Notes: generated from the sequence alone by a model not told the origin. A DNA stretch of 64,000 bases from Neobacillus niacini (GCF_030817595.1 NZ_JAUSZN010000001.1:3793001-3857000), one strand, 5' to 3'; counted from the first letter of the stretch, positions 1 to 9,391 are shown. Translations and numbers: made by a program.

Positions 1-304
1 AAATATCCTTAAAATCAACAGCAGGTTTTTCCGGTGTAGATTGAGGAAAAGGTACACCTTCCTTCATAAGAAACTCTTTAAGCTCATCTCTAATCGGAAT
101 ATGCACGGTTTCCTTTATATCCTTTAATATTTGTTTCAATTCTGGATCTTGGGCAAGATTGATTCCGATTTCTTCATTTCGCATCGTTGTTTCTGTACCT
201 AAAAGAAAAAACCATAGATTAGAAACCTCCATCACATTTAAAGGTCTTTTCTTACCGTCCATAAATGGTTGAAATATATCTTGTATTAGTTCAAGTACCT
301 TCAT
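1..304 (-). CDS. DUF3231 family protein, N-terminal part (runs off the left edge)
   Basis: About 101 codons are visible, starting at the ATG at 304 and open to the window edge. The segment LWFFLLGTETTMRNEEIG followed by LAQDPELKQILKD and later EFLMKEGVPFPQ is the pattern I associate with the N-terminal ferritin-like helices of DUF3231 proteins, a Bacillales family of unknown function. A GGTGGGA ribosome binding site lies upstream. A second, full-length DUF3231 gene sits at 31235-32254. The GMC oxidoreductase gene ends just upstream on the same strand, so the two may share a transcript. The family call is from recognition, not a search. Confidence 0.6.
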   Translation of the reverse strand, partial: MKVLELIQDIFQPFMDGKKRPLNVMEVSNLWFFLLGTETTMRNEEIGINLAQDPELKQILKDIKETVHIPIRDELKEFLMKEGVPFPQSTPEKPAVDFKDI

Positions 305-371
305 GTTAGAAAATCCCACCAAACATTGATTTTTTATGTTGGTAGCTTTTCCATTTAATCCCTAAAGCATG

Positions 372-2075
372 CTAATTAAAATACTTTTTAAATAATTTTT
401 CGGCTGTACGGGTAGCCAATGCTTGTGTGGTAAGGGTAGGATTGACACCGCCCAGACTATTAAAATGGACACTGTTATCAGCGATATATAACCGTTTTAC
501 TTGAAATGATTCGCAGTCCTGATCAACGACAAATCCCATACGCATCGTACTTTCTATATGAATCATCATTCCTGCCGGCCAATTTGTCCAAATAACTTTT
601 TTGGCCCCTGCCTTCCTTAACAGGTCTGCTGCTATCTTAACAAGTTGACTCCGTTTCCTGCGTGACTGCTTAGTTGGCTGGTAGCTTACAACAGGAACAA
701 ATCCATTTTCATCACTAATTGATGCATCAAGCGTAATCCCGTTCCGCTGGTCTACTTCATCATCGGTACTGACTAAAATATTTAACGTTTTACGGTAGGA
801 ATCCATTGATTCTTTTAATTCATAACCGTATAGACGTCCCTTAATATCCCACGGATCATTCATCTCAGGCTTGTTTAGAAAAGAGTAACCTGACTCACTC
901 ACCGCATAGAAAGAAGCCGTTAAGCCTGGACTCATCCCAACCGACTGCAGAGTTCCAAGTCCGGGATAATCCAATCTCGCCGCGCATGTATTTCCTACAA
1001 AGGGATAAATATCTGAGGTTCCTAATATAGGGATCAAATCCTTTTCATCAAATATGCCGGATACCCAATCCATATAATGATTTACCAATCCTTTTCCTAC
1101 CCATGGATTATCAGGCAATCCTGAATTAAACCAAAGCCTTGGGCTTTCAATGCTTCCAGAAGCCATTATAATGATTTCTGCCCTTAGCTCTTCCTGTTCA
1201 CCCGTCCAAGTATCCCTAATATTTACGCCTATGGCATGAAGCCCCTTGGACGGGTTATTTTCTGTTATGATTTTTATAACAAAGGCATTTGGTCTAATAC
1301 AAACATTCCCTGTGTTTAAAGCAAGTGGCACATAGCTGACATTCGTGGACCGTTTTGCAATTTTATCTATAGATGGACCATGTGGGCAGCCGTTAATGCA
1401 ATGCCCCGCAAGCGTGCAGCCTTCCATCCATGATAATTGTTCGTCAGTGATATTTAGATTTGTGATATTTTCATTAGGAGGCAAAATTGCATTCGGCTGC
1501 GGCCTATACCCTGGACCTGTCACATCCAGTGTAGGAATCAAATTCCAGCCTGCTTTCTTTGCACCATAATAAAATAATTCCTCCTTTGCTGTCGTGGCCG
1601 CAAAGTTCACCGGTAATGTCGCTTCCACTTTTTCATAATATGGTACAAGTTCCCGGTAAGAAAGCGGCCAGACATTATCAATTGCCGCTGGATAGGCTCG
1701 TGGACAATTAGCCGTATAGGTTTGGGTGGTTCCTCCGACACCGGAGCATTGCCAAATTACGCCTTTTTGATTAGCGTTCCGAAACCATTGAGAACGACTA
1801 CGATCCGCCGGGCCCCAGCGAAACCTTCCTGAAACTAAATCATTTATATTCATTTCAAACTTGTTTAATAATTTTTTATAGAGCATGACATCCAAGTCAT
1901 CTTTTGTAGAACTGGATACTCCTCCGGGCTGTAAATTTGGATTAGGCCACTTTTTATTCCCGTACCAGGGACCAGCTTCTAAGACCAAAACCTTTAACCC
2001 CAATTCTCCCAGCTCTTTCGCTATAACAGCTCCTCCGCCGCCAGCACCAATTACAATCACGTCTTGATTAGCCAT
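372..2075 (-). CDS. GMC family FAD-dependent oxidoreductase
   Basis: The 567-residue protein oxidises an alcohol or sugar using FAD. Residues 6-17 (VIVIGAGGGGAV) are the Rossmann dinucleotide motif. The C-terminal GMC signature is complete: HIESTMRMG near residue 506 and GGVNPTLTTQAL near 545 supply the usual His and Asn catalytic pair. A Cys-rich stretch (CTLAGHCINGCP) about one third along resembles those in long-chain alcohol and sterol-type GMC enzymes. The ATG overlaps the stop of the upstream subunit-3 gene (TAATG), so translation is probably coupled. No signal peptide is visible. Substrate unknown; the gene pairing suggests a gluconate- or sorbitol-dehydrogenase-like complex, but no cytochrome subunit is nearby. 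Confidence 0.88.
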   Translation of the reverse strand: MANQDVIVIGAGGGGAVIAKELGELGLKVLVLEAGPWYGNKKWPNPNLQPGGVSSSTKDDLDVMLYKKLLNKFEMNINDLVSGRFRWGPADRSRSQWFRNANQKGVIWQCSGVGGTTQTYTANCPRAYPAAIDNVWPLSYRELVPYYEKVEATLPVNFAATTAKEELFYYGAKKAGWNLIPTLDVTGPGYRPQPNAILPPNENITNLNITDEQLSWMEGCTLAGHCINGCPHGPSIDKIAKRSTNVSYVPLALNTGNVCIRPNAFVIKIITENNPSKGLHAIGVNIRDTWTGEQEELRAEIIIMASGSIESPRLWFNSGLPDNPWVGKGLVNHYMDWVSGIFDEKDLIPILGTSDIYPFVGNTCAARLDYPGLGTLQSVGMSPGLTASFYAVSESGYSFLNKPEMNDPWDIKGRLYGYELKESMDSYRKTLNILVSTDDEVDQRNGITLDASISDENGFVPVVSYQPTKQSRRKRSQLVKIAADLLRKAGAKKVIWTNWPAGMMIHIESTMRMGFVVDQDCESFQVKRLYIADNSVHFNSLGGVNPTLTTQALATRTAEKLFKKYFN

Positions 2076-2734
2076 TAGTCAACCACCTTCTTGTGCTGGA
2101 TGATTGCTAAGAACCCGCGAAAATCCCGGTATCCAAAAGATGGACCTGGATACTGGGCCTGGAACCATCCAGGTGGAAAATATTCGACTCTTCTGTATTC
2201 AGGAGAAAGTAGTCGTGTGGTTCCGTACGCCGTCCATTCCGAATAGTGGCCAAACATGGGAAGTTGATTTAGTACATCCATCATATTTCGAACGAGTCCC
2301 GGGTTATTTTTGTATGGAATGCTCAAGTTTTCAAAATTAATGTCTAGGCGTTCTATTAGGGTAATCGCCCTTAACCTATCTAATGGTGAAAGTGCAGAGA
2401 AAGGACCCCCGCTAGGATATGCTGTTACATTTAATGGGTAAAGAATCTGCCCCGTCTGGATTAATCGGGCAGCTCCTAGGTCCAGCAATTCAGCAGTGGA
2501 TTTTGACATGGAACCATTAACTAACTTAAGCTGCTCTTTTACAGGGAAAGCAATTGAATGATCTAATATCCAAATAACATACTCATAAACATGTAATTCC
2601 TGAGCTCCGGCCACAGGAACAGTTCCAATATAATCTTTTTGTTTAAGATGGGGTGGAATGATAGCTTCAACTAGTGACCGAAAAGTGGATATGATATAAG
2701 GATTTAAGGTTACACTCCCTCCACTTGCTTCCAA
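2075..2734 (-). CDS. Gluconate 2-dehydrogenase subunit 3 family protein
   Basis: The 219-residue protein is the small partner usually encoded directly before a GMC dehydrogenase. It starts with TTG at 2734, and a very strong AAAGGAGGTG ribosome binding site 7-8 nt upstream fixes that start. The N-terminal segment TFRSLVEAIIPP is typical of the family; the enzyme-bound form in Gram-negatives is a periplasmic accessory subunit, but no Tat or Sec signal is visible here, so a cytoplasmic complex is likely. It overlaps the GMC gene by one base pair of codons (TAATG). The exact role of subunit 3 in Bacilli is not known to me. Confidence 0.8.
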   Translation of the reverse strand: MEASGGSVTLNPYIISTFRSLVEAIIPPHLKQKDYIGTVPVAGAQELHVYEYVIWILDHSIAFPVKEQLKLVNGSMSKSTAELLDLGAARLIQTGQILYPLNVTAYPSGGPFSALSPLDRLRAITLIERLDINFENLSIPYKNNPGLVRNMMDVLNQLPMFGHYSEWTAYGTTRLLSPEYRRVEYFPPGWFQAQYPGPSFGYRDFRGFLAIIQHKKVVD

Positions 2735-2825
2735 ATTTCCCCCACCTCCTTTTTAAGGAATGTTTCTTGCCCTTCATATTAATATTTATGTTTTCTTTCT
2801 TCTATGTATGGAAATTAATTAGTAA

Positions 2826-2858
2826 AAAGGCGAACATTGAATGCTCCTGTCCGCCTTT
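2826..2858 (-). terminator. Rho-independent terminator after the PaiB-like gene
   Basis: An 11-bp hairpin (AAAGGCGAACA against TGTCCGCCTTT, one mismatch that becomes G-U on one strand) is followed on the minus strand by TTTTTAC. It lies about 90 bp after the stop at 2950 and could also act for plus-strand readthrough. Confidence 0.65.
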
Positions 2859-2949
2859 GTTTTACTATTAAACTTTAACCGTTTCTTGTTCCACCTTTTC
2901 CTAAAACAAAGCTAATTTGCTATGTTGTACACCACCACACAGTCAACCA

Positions 2950-3564
2950 TTACTTTTTTTCAATATTTTTCTTCATTAGTTGTGCTATTAATATATCATT
3001 TTGATCTGCACTATTTTCTAATTGCTTAATGATTAATTCTTGTCTGGCTTCCGGATGATTTTGACTTAGTTTGGCTTTCCCCTCAATTTTGTTAATGTTG
3101 ATTTTAAAACCTACAATACCTTTACTCATGCCCTTTATATAAGTTTCATCAACGTTCTCTAAATGATAGGAACTATCTATTTTTTCATATTTACTTACCA
3201 TGTCTACCAATGATTCAAATACTTCCTTTTCTTCTTCGACAATCTCCAACTCACCATAAACGTGTATAGCAATATAATTCCAAGTTGGTACAGCCTGGTT
3301 GGTCTCATACCAGGATGGTGAAATATAGCAATGAGGACCTTGAAAGATAACAAGAACATTTTGACCTTCAATATCCTTCCACTGCTGGTTAGTACGGGCA
3401 AAATGTCCATATAAAAAGCCTTCTTCTTTATTTAAAAGGAGTGGCAGATGAGTAGCGTATGGTTCCCCATTATGCTGAGAAAACAAGGTAGCAAAGCTAT
3501 TCTTTTCAATAAAGTCATAGATGACTTCTTCATTTTTAATAGTAAAATGTTTTGGTATATACAT
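2950..3564 (-). CDS. PaiB-like FMN-binding split-barrel protein
   Basis: This 204-residue protein begins MYIPKHF and continues with [20 protein letters not shown], the hallmark opening of the PaiB/FMN-binding negative transcriptional regulator family (split-barrel flavin-binding fold). In B. subtilis PaiB is paired with the PaiA acetyltransferase and affects sporulation and protease genes; here no GNAT gene is adjacent, so a regulatory role is only inferred. The conserved YISPSWY and VPTWNY segments are present near residues 82-98. GGAG lies 11 nt before the ATG. It is a monocistronic gene with hairpins on both sides. Confidence 0.85.
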   Translation of the reverse strand: MYIPKHFTIKNEEVIYDFIEKNSFATLFSQHNGEPYATHLPLLLNKEEGFLYGHFARTNQQWKDIEGQNVLVIFQGPHCYISPSWYETNQAVPTWNYIAIHVYGELEIVEEEKEVFESLVDMVSKYEKIDSSYHLENVDETYIKGMSKGIVGFKININKIEGKAKLSQNHPEARQELIIKQLENSADQNDILIAQLMKKNIEKK

Positions 3565-3651
3565 ATTCTTTGCATCTCCACTCTAAAGGTATTTAAATTA
3601 TTTCTCTGTCGGTTACTAAAAACCTCCTTTAACAGTGGTAGTTTTAGAAAT

Positions 3652-3689
3652 AGTAAAGGACTGGGGATGATCATCGCCAGTCCTTTACT
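3652..3689. terminator. Perfect 13-bp inverted repeat, probable terminator of the LCP gene
   Basis: AGTAAAGGACTGG and CCAGTCCTTTACT form a perfect stem with a 12-nt loop, 22 bp after the LCP stop codon. The flanking T-runs are weak on both strands, so it may stop transcription poorly or serve as an mRNA 3' stabiliser. Confidence 0.6.
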
Positions 3690-3710
3690 CGGAATTTTAA
3701 GCTAATAAAA

Positions 3711-4643
3711 TTAGCTATCGCTATTCATTTCTAATTGAGCTTTCAATTCACCCTGAATGCGCTGTTGTTCTGCTATCGTTACAATTCCATAATAGATATT
3801 ATCAATCATTTTACCTTCTGATATAATGGTCAGCTGTTCAATGTGTTTCCCAGCTTCTTTATAATTCTTTTGGATGCTTATCATTTCTTCGAATGTAAGA
3901 TTTGTTTTAATATTACTGCCGATCGCTTGAAAGATATCCGGGGCTTTCGATAAGCTAGTGATGCTTGCACCCTCTTTGATTACCGCTTGAATCACTTGGC
4001 GTTGACGTTCTTGACGGCCAAAGTCTCCATTCGGATCATCGTATCTCATTCTGATGAAAGCTAATGCTTCCTCGCCATTTAGATGAATCTTACCTGCAGG
4101 AAAACTAAATCCTTCTATTTTAAAAGCAAGATCATTCTCGACATTAATCCCGCCCACTGTATCAATAATATCCTTAAAGCCTTCCATATTAATTTTGACG
4201 TAATAATCAATTGGAATATCAAGGAAGTTCTCCACCGTATCTACCGCCATTGGAACACCGCCAAATGCGTAAGCATGGTTAATCTTATCTTCTTTTCCCT
4301 TACCGACAATCTCTGTCATGGTATCCCTTGGAATACTCAGCATTTTTACAGAATTATTGTTTGGATTTACTGTTAACACAATCATCGTGTCAGAACGCCC
4401 GCTATCTCCTTCACGCTCATCCACACCAAGCATTAAAACGGAAAATGGTTCTTTCTTTTTTAATGCCTTAGGCTGCTTTTCACTATTTTGTTTGTCATCG
4501 AGCGGTTCATGCATTGTTGCTACTGCACTATTAAAAGATTTATAGACTGTAAACCCATAGATGCCTCCAACAATAAGGAATATAAATATAAACAAACGTA
4601 TTATATTACGCCATTTAAGCCTCCGTCTTTTTCTCCTTCTCAT
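3711..4643 (-). CDS. LytR-CpsA-Psr (LCP) family cell-wall polymer ligase
   Basis: The 310-residue protein has a basic N-terminus (MRRRKRRR), one membrane anchor at about residues 15-33 and an extracellular LCP domain. LCP enzymes transfer undecaprenyl-linked teichoic acid or other anionic polymers to peptidoglycan. The key residues are visible: Asp75 in MLGVDERE, Arg83 and Asp85 in SGRSDTM, Arg106 and Asp107 in SIPRDTM, and the FGRQERQRQ segment near 213. Length is normal for the family. TTAGGAGATT precedes the ATG closely. It stands alone, so which of the several usual Bacillus paralogues (TagT/U/V types) it matches cannot be said. Confidence 0.92.
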   Translation of the reverse strand: MRRRKRRRLKWRNIIRLFIFIFLIVGGIYGFTVYKSFNSAVATMHEPLDDKQNSEKQPKALKKKEPFSVLMLGVDEREGDSGRSDTMIVLTVNPNNNSVKMLSIPRDTMTEIVGKGKEDKINHAYAFGGVPMAVDTVENFLDIPIDYYVKINMEGFKDIIDTVGGINVENDLAFKIEGFSFPAGKIHLNGEEALAFIRMRYDDPNGDFGRQERQRQVIQAVIKEGASITSLSKAPDIFQAIGSNIKTNLTFEEMISIQKNYKEAGKHIEQLTIISEGKMIDNIYYGIVTIAEQQRIQGELKAQLEMNSDS

Positions 4644-4914
4644 TTCATAATCTCCTAACCAAAATCAGCATTTTAAATTAGGTTACCAAAGGGTTGTGTC
4701 AACACAATTACAGGGTCGTGTCGATTTATTGTTTTTTACTTTACATATTTATTTGGTTATCGACATTATTTTAAGGAAATATTGTTAAACAAACGTTGTA
4801 TTAATGTCAGCTTCACCCCTTATGTAAAACCAACTCTTATTTATTTCCTAGAAAATTTTTTGTCGATTAGGGATTTTCACTTTTTACTAAATTCTACAAA
4901 CACTGCAATCCCAC

Positions 4915-4948
4915 TAAAAAAGCTTGAGGATATAATTATCCCCAAGCT
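4915..4948 (-). terminator. Rho-independent terminator of the CAP-domain gene
   Basis: A 12-bp stem (AGCTTGGGGATA with TATCCTCAAGCT on the minus strand, including one G-U pair) with a 4-nt loop is followed by TTTTTTAG, 14 bp after the stop codon. Confidence 0.85.
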
Positions 4949-4961
4949 ATTAAGATTAAAT

Positions 4962-5669
4962 CTATTTACCGATAAACTCTTGTGTCCAATAGTTTCCTTG
5001 TGAGACATGTCCAACACCAATATAGTTGAAGTTCGGGCTAAGGATGTTCTTACGGTGACCTTCACTATTCATCCAAGCTTTTACTACTTCTTCAGGTGTT
5101 CGCTGCCCCATAGCAATATTTTCACCAGCATAACGATAAGAGATTCCGTATTTTTTCATCATATCAAATGGTGAGCCATATGTTGGGCTTGTATGGCTAA
5201 AGTAACCGTTAGCAGACATATCACGAGATTTTTCACGTGCCATTTTGCTAAGTGTTAAATCCACTTTAAGAGCAGGCAATCCATTTTTGGTACGCTCTTG
5301 ATTGGTAAGGTCGACCACTTTTTGCTCATAGGCACTTAAAGTACTAGTAGTTTGTGTTGTCGTTGGTTGCGTTGTTGTCACTGACTGTTCCTGCACTGGC
5401 TGTGTCGTTGTTATTGTTGGAGTTGTCTGTTGAGTTTGTGCAGGTACATTTGTTTGTGTTTGAGTTGGTACCGTCACTTTATATCCAAAACTAGCAAGAT
5501 ATTTTTCAATAACACTATTAATATCATTCAGATTTGATCCTTGATAAACATAGACCTTTTCCTGAACAACTGGAGTAAAGTCAGCAGCCTCTGCCTTATT
5601 TAATACTGGATTGGCCATTACGACTGCCGCCGCAGCAGCTAGGGTTAAAAGAGCCTTTTTCTTAATCAT
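4962..5669 (-). CDS. Secreted CAP/SCP domain protein (YkwD-like)
   Basis: The 235-residue protein has a Sec signal peptide (MIKKKALLTLAAAAAVVMAN, likely cleaved after AEA near 29), a Thr/Gln-rich linker at about 75-110, and a C-terminal CAP domain from about 115. The CAP core residues are present: LTNQERTKNGLPAL, YFSHTSPTYGSPFDMM, YAGENIAMG, WMNSEGHRKNILSPNF and GVG. Bacterial CAP proteins of this layout are exported and often found in spores or the cell wall; their activity is unsettled. AGGAGG is 9 nt before the ATG. A terminator follows. The linker repeats poly-Thr/Gln triplets that vary readily between strains. Confidence 0.9.
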   Translation of the reverse strand: MIKKKALLTLAAAAAVVMANPVLNKAEAADFTPVVQEKVYVYQGSNLNDINSVIEKYLASFGYKVTVPTQTQTNVPAQTQQTTPTITTTQPVQEQSVTTTQPTTTQTTSTLSAYEQKVVDLTNQERTKNGLPALKVDLTLSKMAREKSRDMSANGYFSHTSPTYGSPFDMMKKYGISYRYAGENIAMGQRTPEEVVKAWMNSEGHRKNILSPNFNYIGVGHVSQGNYWTQEFIGK

Positions 5670-6070
5670 AATTAAATCCTCCTAGAAGTTTGCTGTTTTT
5701 AACAAACTCATCTTAACATATGTTTTTTGTCATATTTCAGGCAGGATTTTACAATCAAAAACACTACATCTCCAGATTAGTACCCCTAAATTTGGATTTT
5801 TACTTATAATAAAAGTCTTTTCAGTTATTCCTAAATCTTCTCTGTGTTATTTCATAATCTACTAATCTCAGGTAAAATTACCAGTAATTATAGTAAAAAA
5901 GAGGATTGACAGCATCCTAAAAACAGAGCGTTTTTAACGAATATTTCAGAAATTTATCATTACTAACGAGAATATTAATTGGTTCCTAGACGGTATCTGT
6001 TAAAATAGAGCAGAAAATGACAGGATTTAAATGGCAGCGGTTGTTACCATGTACATAAGGAGTGAGCGAT
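5670..6070. other. 400-bp intergenic region between divergent genes
   Basis: AT-rich and without an open frame of note. It holds the promoters of the divergent CAP gene and AraC regulator. The candidate for the AraC gene is listed separately; none of the sequences for the minus strand stands out clearly. Confidence 0.5.
5979..6006 (+). promoter_or_regulatory. Candidate sigma-A promoter of the AraC/GyrI regulator
   Basis: TTGGTT (5979-5984) and TAAAAT (6001-6006) are separated by 16 bp and lie about 65 bp before the start codon. Match to consensus is moderate; position and lack of a better pair support it. Confidence 0.4.
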
Positions 6071-6931
6071 ATGGGTTGGGTAGAATCATTACAGAAAGCA
6101 ATTGACTATATGGAAGAGCATTTACTTGATGAGATTACAATCGAAGGTATAGCGAAACAAGCCAATGTATCGGAGTTTCACTTTCAACGTATTTTTTCAG
6201 TACTTACAGACATAACTGTAGGTGAATATCTTCGACGCAGACGTTTAACACTAGCAGCCCAAGACCTTTCTACAACTGAAAGCAAAATAATTGATGTCGC
6301 CCTAAAATATGGCTACGACACTCCTGAATCTTTTGCAAAAGCTTTCCGGAGGCAGCATGGAATCACACCAAGTCAGGCACGTAATTACACAGGAAAGCTG
6401 ATATCTTATAACCGCCTGGCGATCCAGGTAAATTTGAAAGGGGCAGAACCTATGAACTACAAAATTGTGGAAAAAGAAAGTTTTAAAGTTGTCGGTGTAA
6501 AGCGCGAATTTTCCTGTGAAAATGGGGAGAACTTAGCTGGGATTCCTAAAATGTGGGATGATGTCCATGTTGATGGAACAAATGATTTATTATTTGAATT
6601 AAATAATGGTCAACTTAAAGGTGTCCTTGGGGTATGTGTCGATAAACGCGCACCTGGTTCCCCATTAATGGATTACTGGATCGGTACAGATCATAAGGGT
6701 GAAACACCTGAAGGTCTTTTGGAACTTGAGGTTCCCGCTTCCAAGTGGGGTGTATTTGAAGTACACGGAGCTATGCCGGATGCTATGCAGAATACTTGGA
6801 AACAAATCATCTCGGAATGGTTTCCATCCAGCCATTATCAGCATGCGGGAACCCCAGATTTAGAAGTCTACTCAAATGGAAATCCATCTAGTTCTGATTA
6901 TTATTCTGAAATTTGGATTCCTCTGAAGTAA
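6071..6931 (+). CDS. AraC-type transcriptional regulator with GyrI-like effector domain
   Basis: The 286-residue protein has an N-terminal AraC DNA-binding unit (two helix-turn-helix motifs, about residues 8-105, including ANVSEFHFQRIFS and YGYDTPESFAKAFRRQHGITP) and a C-terminal GyrI-like/BacR effector-binding domain. This order is shared with multidrug-sensing regulators such as Rob and SoxS relatives with a ligand domain. AAGGAGTGA lies 7 nt before the ATG at 6071, so I reject the upstream GTG at 6062, which falls inside the ribosome binding site. No target gene is adjacent on the same strand. The ligand is probably a hydrophobic cation, by family inference only. Confidence 0.88.
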   Translation: MGWVESLQKAIDYMEEHLLDEITIEGIAKQANVSEFHFQRIFSVLTDITVGEYLRRRRLTLAAQDLSTTESKIIDVALKYGYDTPESFAKAFRRQHGITPSQARNYTGKLISYNRLAIQVNLKGAEPMNYKIVEKESFKVVGVKREFSCENGENLAGIPKMWDDVHVDGTNDLLFELNNGQLKGVLGVCVDKRAPGSPLMDYWIGTDHKGETPEGLLELEVPASKWGVFEVHGAMPDAMQNTWKQIISEWFPSSHYQHAGTPDLEVYSNGNPSSSDYYSEIWIPLK

Positions 6932-7137
6932 GGACACTAACTAAGAATAATTCTGGATAAGCTTTGTCTTAATGGGTTCAATGACCTATCGAAAAACTTG
7001 AATTTGTAACTAAAAATGTTTTTTTAAACCGCATTTATACAGAAAGGTTCCATTTTTTAATAAAAAAAAGGGCTGCTATTATTTTGCAGCAGTTCTAATG
7101 GGGAAACTTCCCGTGGCTTAACAAGGATTAATTATAC

Positions 7138-7178
7138 AAAAAGAGGCGTTAATCCTTCTTGGATTAACGCCTCTTTTT
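7138..7178. terminator. Bidirectional terminator between convergent genes
   Basis: An 18-bp perfect stem (AAAAAGAGGCGTTAATCC with its complement) and a 5-nt loop, with A and T runs on either side, sits between the AraC gene (+) and the glyoxalase gene (-). It belongs to a small family of related hairpins (see 7638 and 15279). Confidence 0.9.
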
Positions 7179-7190
7179 GTTGAAGAAAAC

Positions 7191-7577
7191 TCATTTTTTT
7201 CTTTTACAAACGATTTGTATTGGGTTACCATCAGGGTCTTGTACCCAACCCGACCTTAAATCATTTAAAAAATTATGAGGATTAGATAATATAGTAGCAC
7301 CATTTGCAATTAAATATTGAATGGCTGAATCGGTATCTTCTGTCCATACTACAATTTCACAACCCATATTTTTTCCAGGATTTAAACCGTGAATTTCTTT
7401 TGTTGACTTTTTAGTGGCTATACCTAACTTGAAACCATCCAATATTAGTTCATAATGTACAGGCTTACCATCTATTTCAGCTACAAAGGTTTGTGTAAAG
7501 CCCAGTTTTTGATAAAACCCTTTTGATTTCTCTATATTATCAACATATAGATTAATTTGTGGAGATTTAAAGTTCAT
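7191..7577 (-). CDS. VOC (glyoxalase/bleomycin-resistance fold) family protein
   Basis: The 128-residue protein has the paired beta-alpha-beta-beta-beta layout of the vicinal oxygen chelate family. It starts with INLYVDNIEKSKGFYQKLGF and ends with WVQDPDGNPIQIV. Family members act as glyoxalases, dioxygenases or drug-binding resistance proteins; no specific function can be read here. AAGGAAGGGG precedes the ATG. It is monocistronic, closed by a strong bidirectional terminator 12 bp after the stop. Confidence 0.82.
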   Translation of the reverse strand: MNFKSPQINLYVDNIEKSKGFYQKLGFTQTFVAEIDGKPVHYELILDGFKLGIATKKSTKEIHGLNPGKNMGCEIVVWTEDTDSAIQYLIANGATILSNPHNFLNDLRSGWVQDPDGNPIQIVCKRKK

Positions 7578-7637
7578 AAACTTCCCCTTCCTTAATTTTT
7601 TTTTATGATTCTCCAGAGAACTACCTACTAAAGTTTA

Positions 7638-7676
7638 TTAAGAAGATTCAACAAAAAGGAGTATTAATCCTCCTTA
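7638..7676 (+). repeat. Relic hairpin of the TTCAACAAAAAG family
   Basis: The sequence GATTCAACAAAAAGGAG followed by TTAATCC and CTCC resembles the terminator at 7138-7178 read on the minus strand, but its second arm is shortened. It abuts the IS3 remnant. Confidence 0.45.
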
Positions 7677-7778
7677 GTCTATTCCCCCTATGGACTTGCT
7701 TCGAAAATGAGCTTGGTTAGCGAATTCCGTCTTGAAGATCTTAAATGTTGCTTCCGCCACAGCGTTATCATAGGGACC
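7674..7778 (-). pseudogene. IS3-family transposase OrfB remnant (C-terminal DDE segment)
   Basis: Reading the minus strand from 7778 gives GPYDNAVAEATFKIFKTEF and then about 15 further residues to a TAA at 7674-7676. G(N)PYDNA..E..FK.FKTE is the segment around the last catalytic Glu of IS3-family integrase-core transposases. Only about 34 codons remain, with no start, no OrfA and no inverted repeats that I can see. It lies 110 bp before the foreign-looking PL6 lyase gene and suggests how that gene arrived. Confidence 0.8.
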
Positions 7779-7887
7779 TATGCATTTTCTTTACCAAATA
7801 AATCCATAGTCAAGCTAAAAAAAACCATAAACTTGTCCCGGAAAGTATAGGATAATATCCGTAGATTTACAAAAAGGAGGCAGTATA

Positions 7888-9391
7888 GTGAAAAAGTTAT
7901 GGAAATCTTTATTGTCGGTTTGTATTGTAACCGCTTTCTCCTCAATCCCTTTCGGTGCATCGGCTGAGGAATCGTTAGTGAAGGTCTCTTCTGTGGACGA
8001 AATTTCTGCAGCGATGAGCAAAGCGCAACCCGGTGATACGATTGTGATGAGGAACGGAGTATGGAAGGATGCTGCCATTGTGATGGAAGGCGTAGGCAAG
8101 CAGAATAAACCCATCACTCTGCGAGCGGAAACACCGGGTCAGGTAGTGCTCAGCGGCGCCTCCACACTCAACATCGGAGGATCGTATCTTGTGGTGGACG
8201 GCTTGGTATTCAAAGATGGGGGAGATATCGATGATTCCGGTGTCATTGAGTTCAGGGTGGGAGATCTTGAAGCGACGCATTCCCGTCTTACTAACGTCCA
8301 AATGATTGATTATAACCCTCCGAGCAATGAAAAGAACACGAAGTGGGTTGGGATTATACGGAAGCTATAACAGGGTGGACCATTCCTATTTCAAAGGTAA
8401 GAAAAATATTGGTGCAACGATGGTAGTTTGGAGAGAGCAGGCGGGCGAGCAGCACCATGTCATTGATCACAATCATTTTGCCGGCCGGCCCATCCTGCTC
8501 GACGATAGTGGACAAATGATTAGTAATGAAGCGGAAACGCTGAGAATCGGAACGAGTACCTATTCGCTCTCGGATTCTTATACAACGGTAGAGAACAACC
8601 TGTTCGAGAACAATGATGGAGAAATCGAAATGGTTTCGGTTAAATCAGGGAAGAATGTGATTCGCGGCAATACATTTTTGAATAATGCAGCGACCGTCAC
8701 GCTTCGTCATGGCAATGGAACGCACATTGAAAACAACTTCTTTTTCGCCAATGGCAAGGCAAACGCAGGCGCGATCCGCGTTATAGGCGAAGACCATGTG
8801 ATAGCCAACAATTATATCAGTGGCATTGTTGGCAGCAATACGACACGTGGGGCCATTGTTCTAACCAATGGCATACCTAACTCGGCTCTCAACAAATATT
8901 TTCAAGTCAAAAATGTTCTCATTACTCACAACACACTCGTGAACAATGATAACAACATCATCGTTGGCGATAAAAAAAGCGGTACGAATACGTTAGCGCC
9001 AGTAGACACGATTATAGCAAATAACGTTATACAGGCAAGCGGGAACGTTAAGCTTCCTCTTCTTAAGGTAATCGACGATGCAGCAGCTCTTACGTATGAA
9101 GGAAATTTCATGTATGGCGCCGAACTCGGGATCTGGCCGGTCGCAGGGATTAAGCAGCAAAATCCTCAACTGGCTTTGGCAGAAGACGGATTATACCGTG
9201 CGGGCGAAAAAAGTCCGATTATCAACGCATTGAAAAACGGGCCTTACTCCGTAATGGATGATATGGATGGCCAGCCCCGACCTCAAGGAAACAGGGATGC
9301 TGGAGCGGATGAGGTATCCAAAGCTCCTATAAGGATTAAGCCTTTACATCCGAGCGATGTCGGACCCGAATGGCTGAACGCATCTGAATAA
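7888..9391 (+). pseudogene. PL6-family polysaccharide lyase (alginate lyase/chondroitinase B type), frameshifted
   Basis: Two overlapping frames together encode one protein of about 500 residues. The first (7888-8370) has a signal peptide ending near SIPFGASA and the start of a parallel beta-helix (PGDTIVMRNGVWKDAAIVMEG, PITLRAETPGQVVLSG). The second continues YGSYNRVDHSYFKGKKNIG, VVWREQAG and repeated NN.F/NTF.NN turns to the end. The frames join at the G-run 8350-8352, where KWVG should run into LYGSYN; one extra G explains the shift. PL6 enzymes cleave alginate or dermatan sulphate outside the cell. AAAGGAGG precedes the GTG at 7888. Base and codon use are visibly more GC-rich than neighbours, suggesting horizontal transfer. 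A sequencing indel is possible. Confidence 0.82.

Noticed and set aside
8306..8370. Programmed ribosomal frameshift in the PL6 lyase
   Set aside because: There is no slippery heptamer and no downstream pseudoknot that I can see; a single inserted G is simpler.
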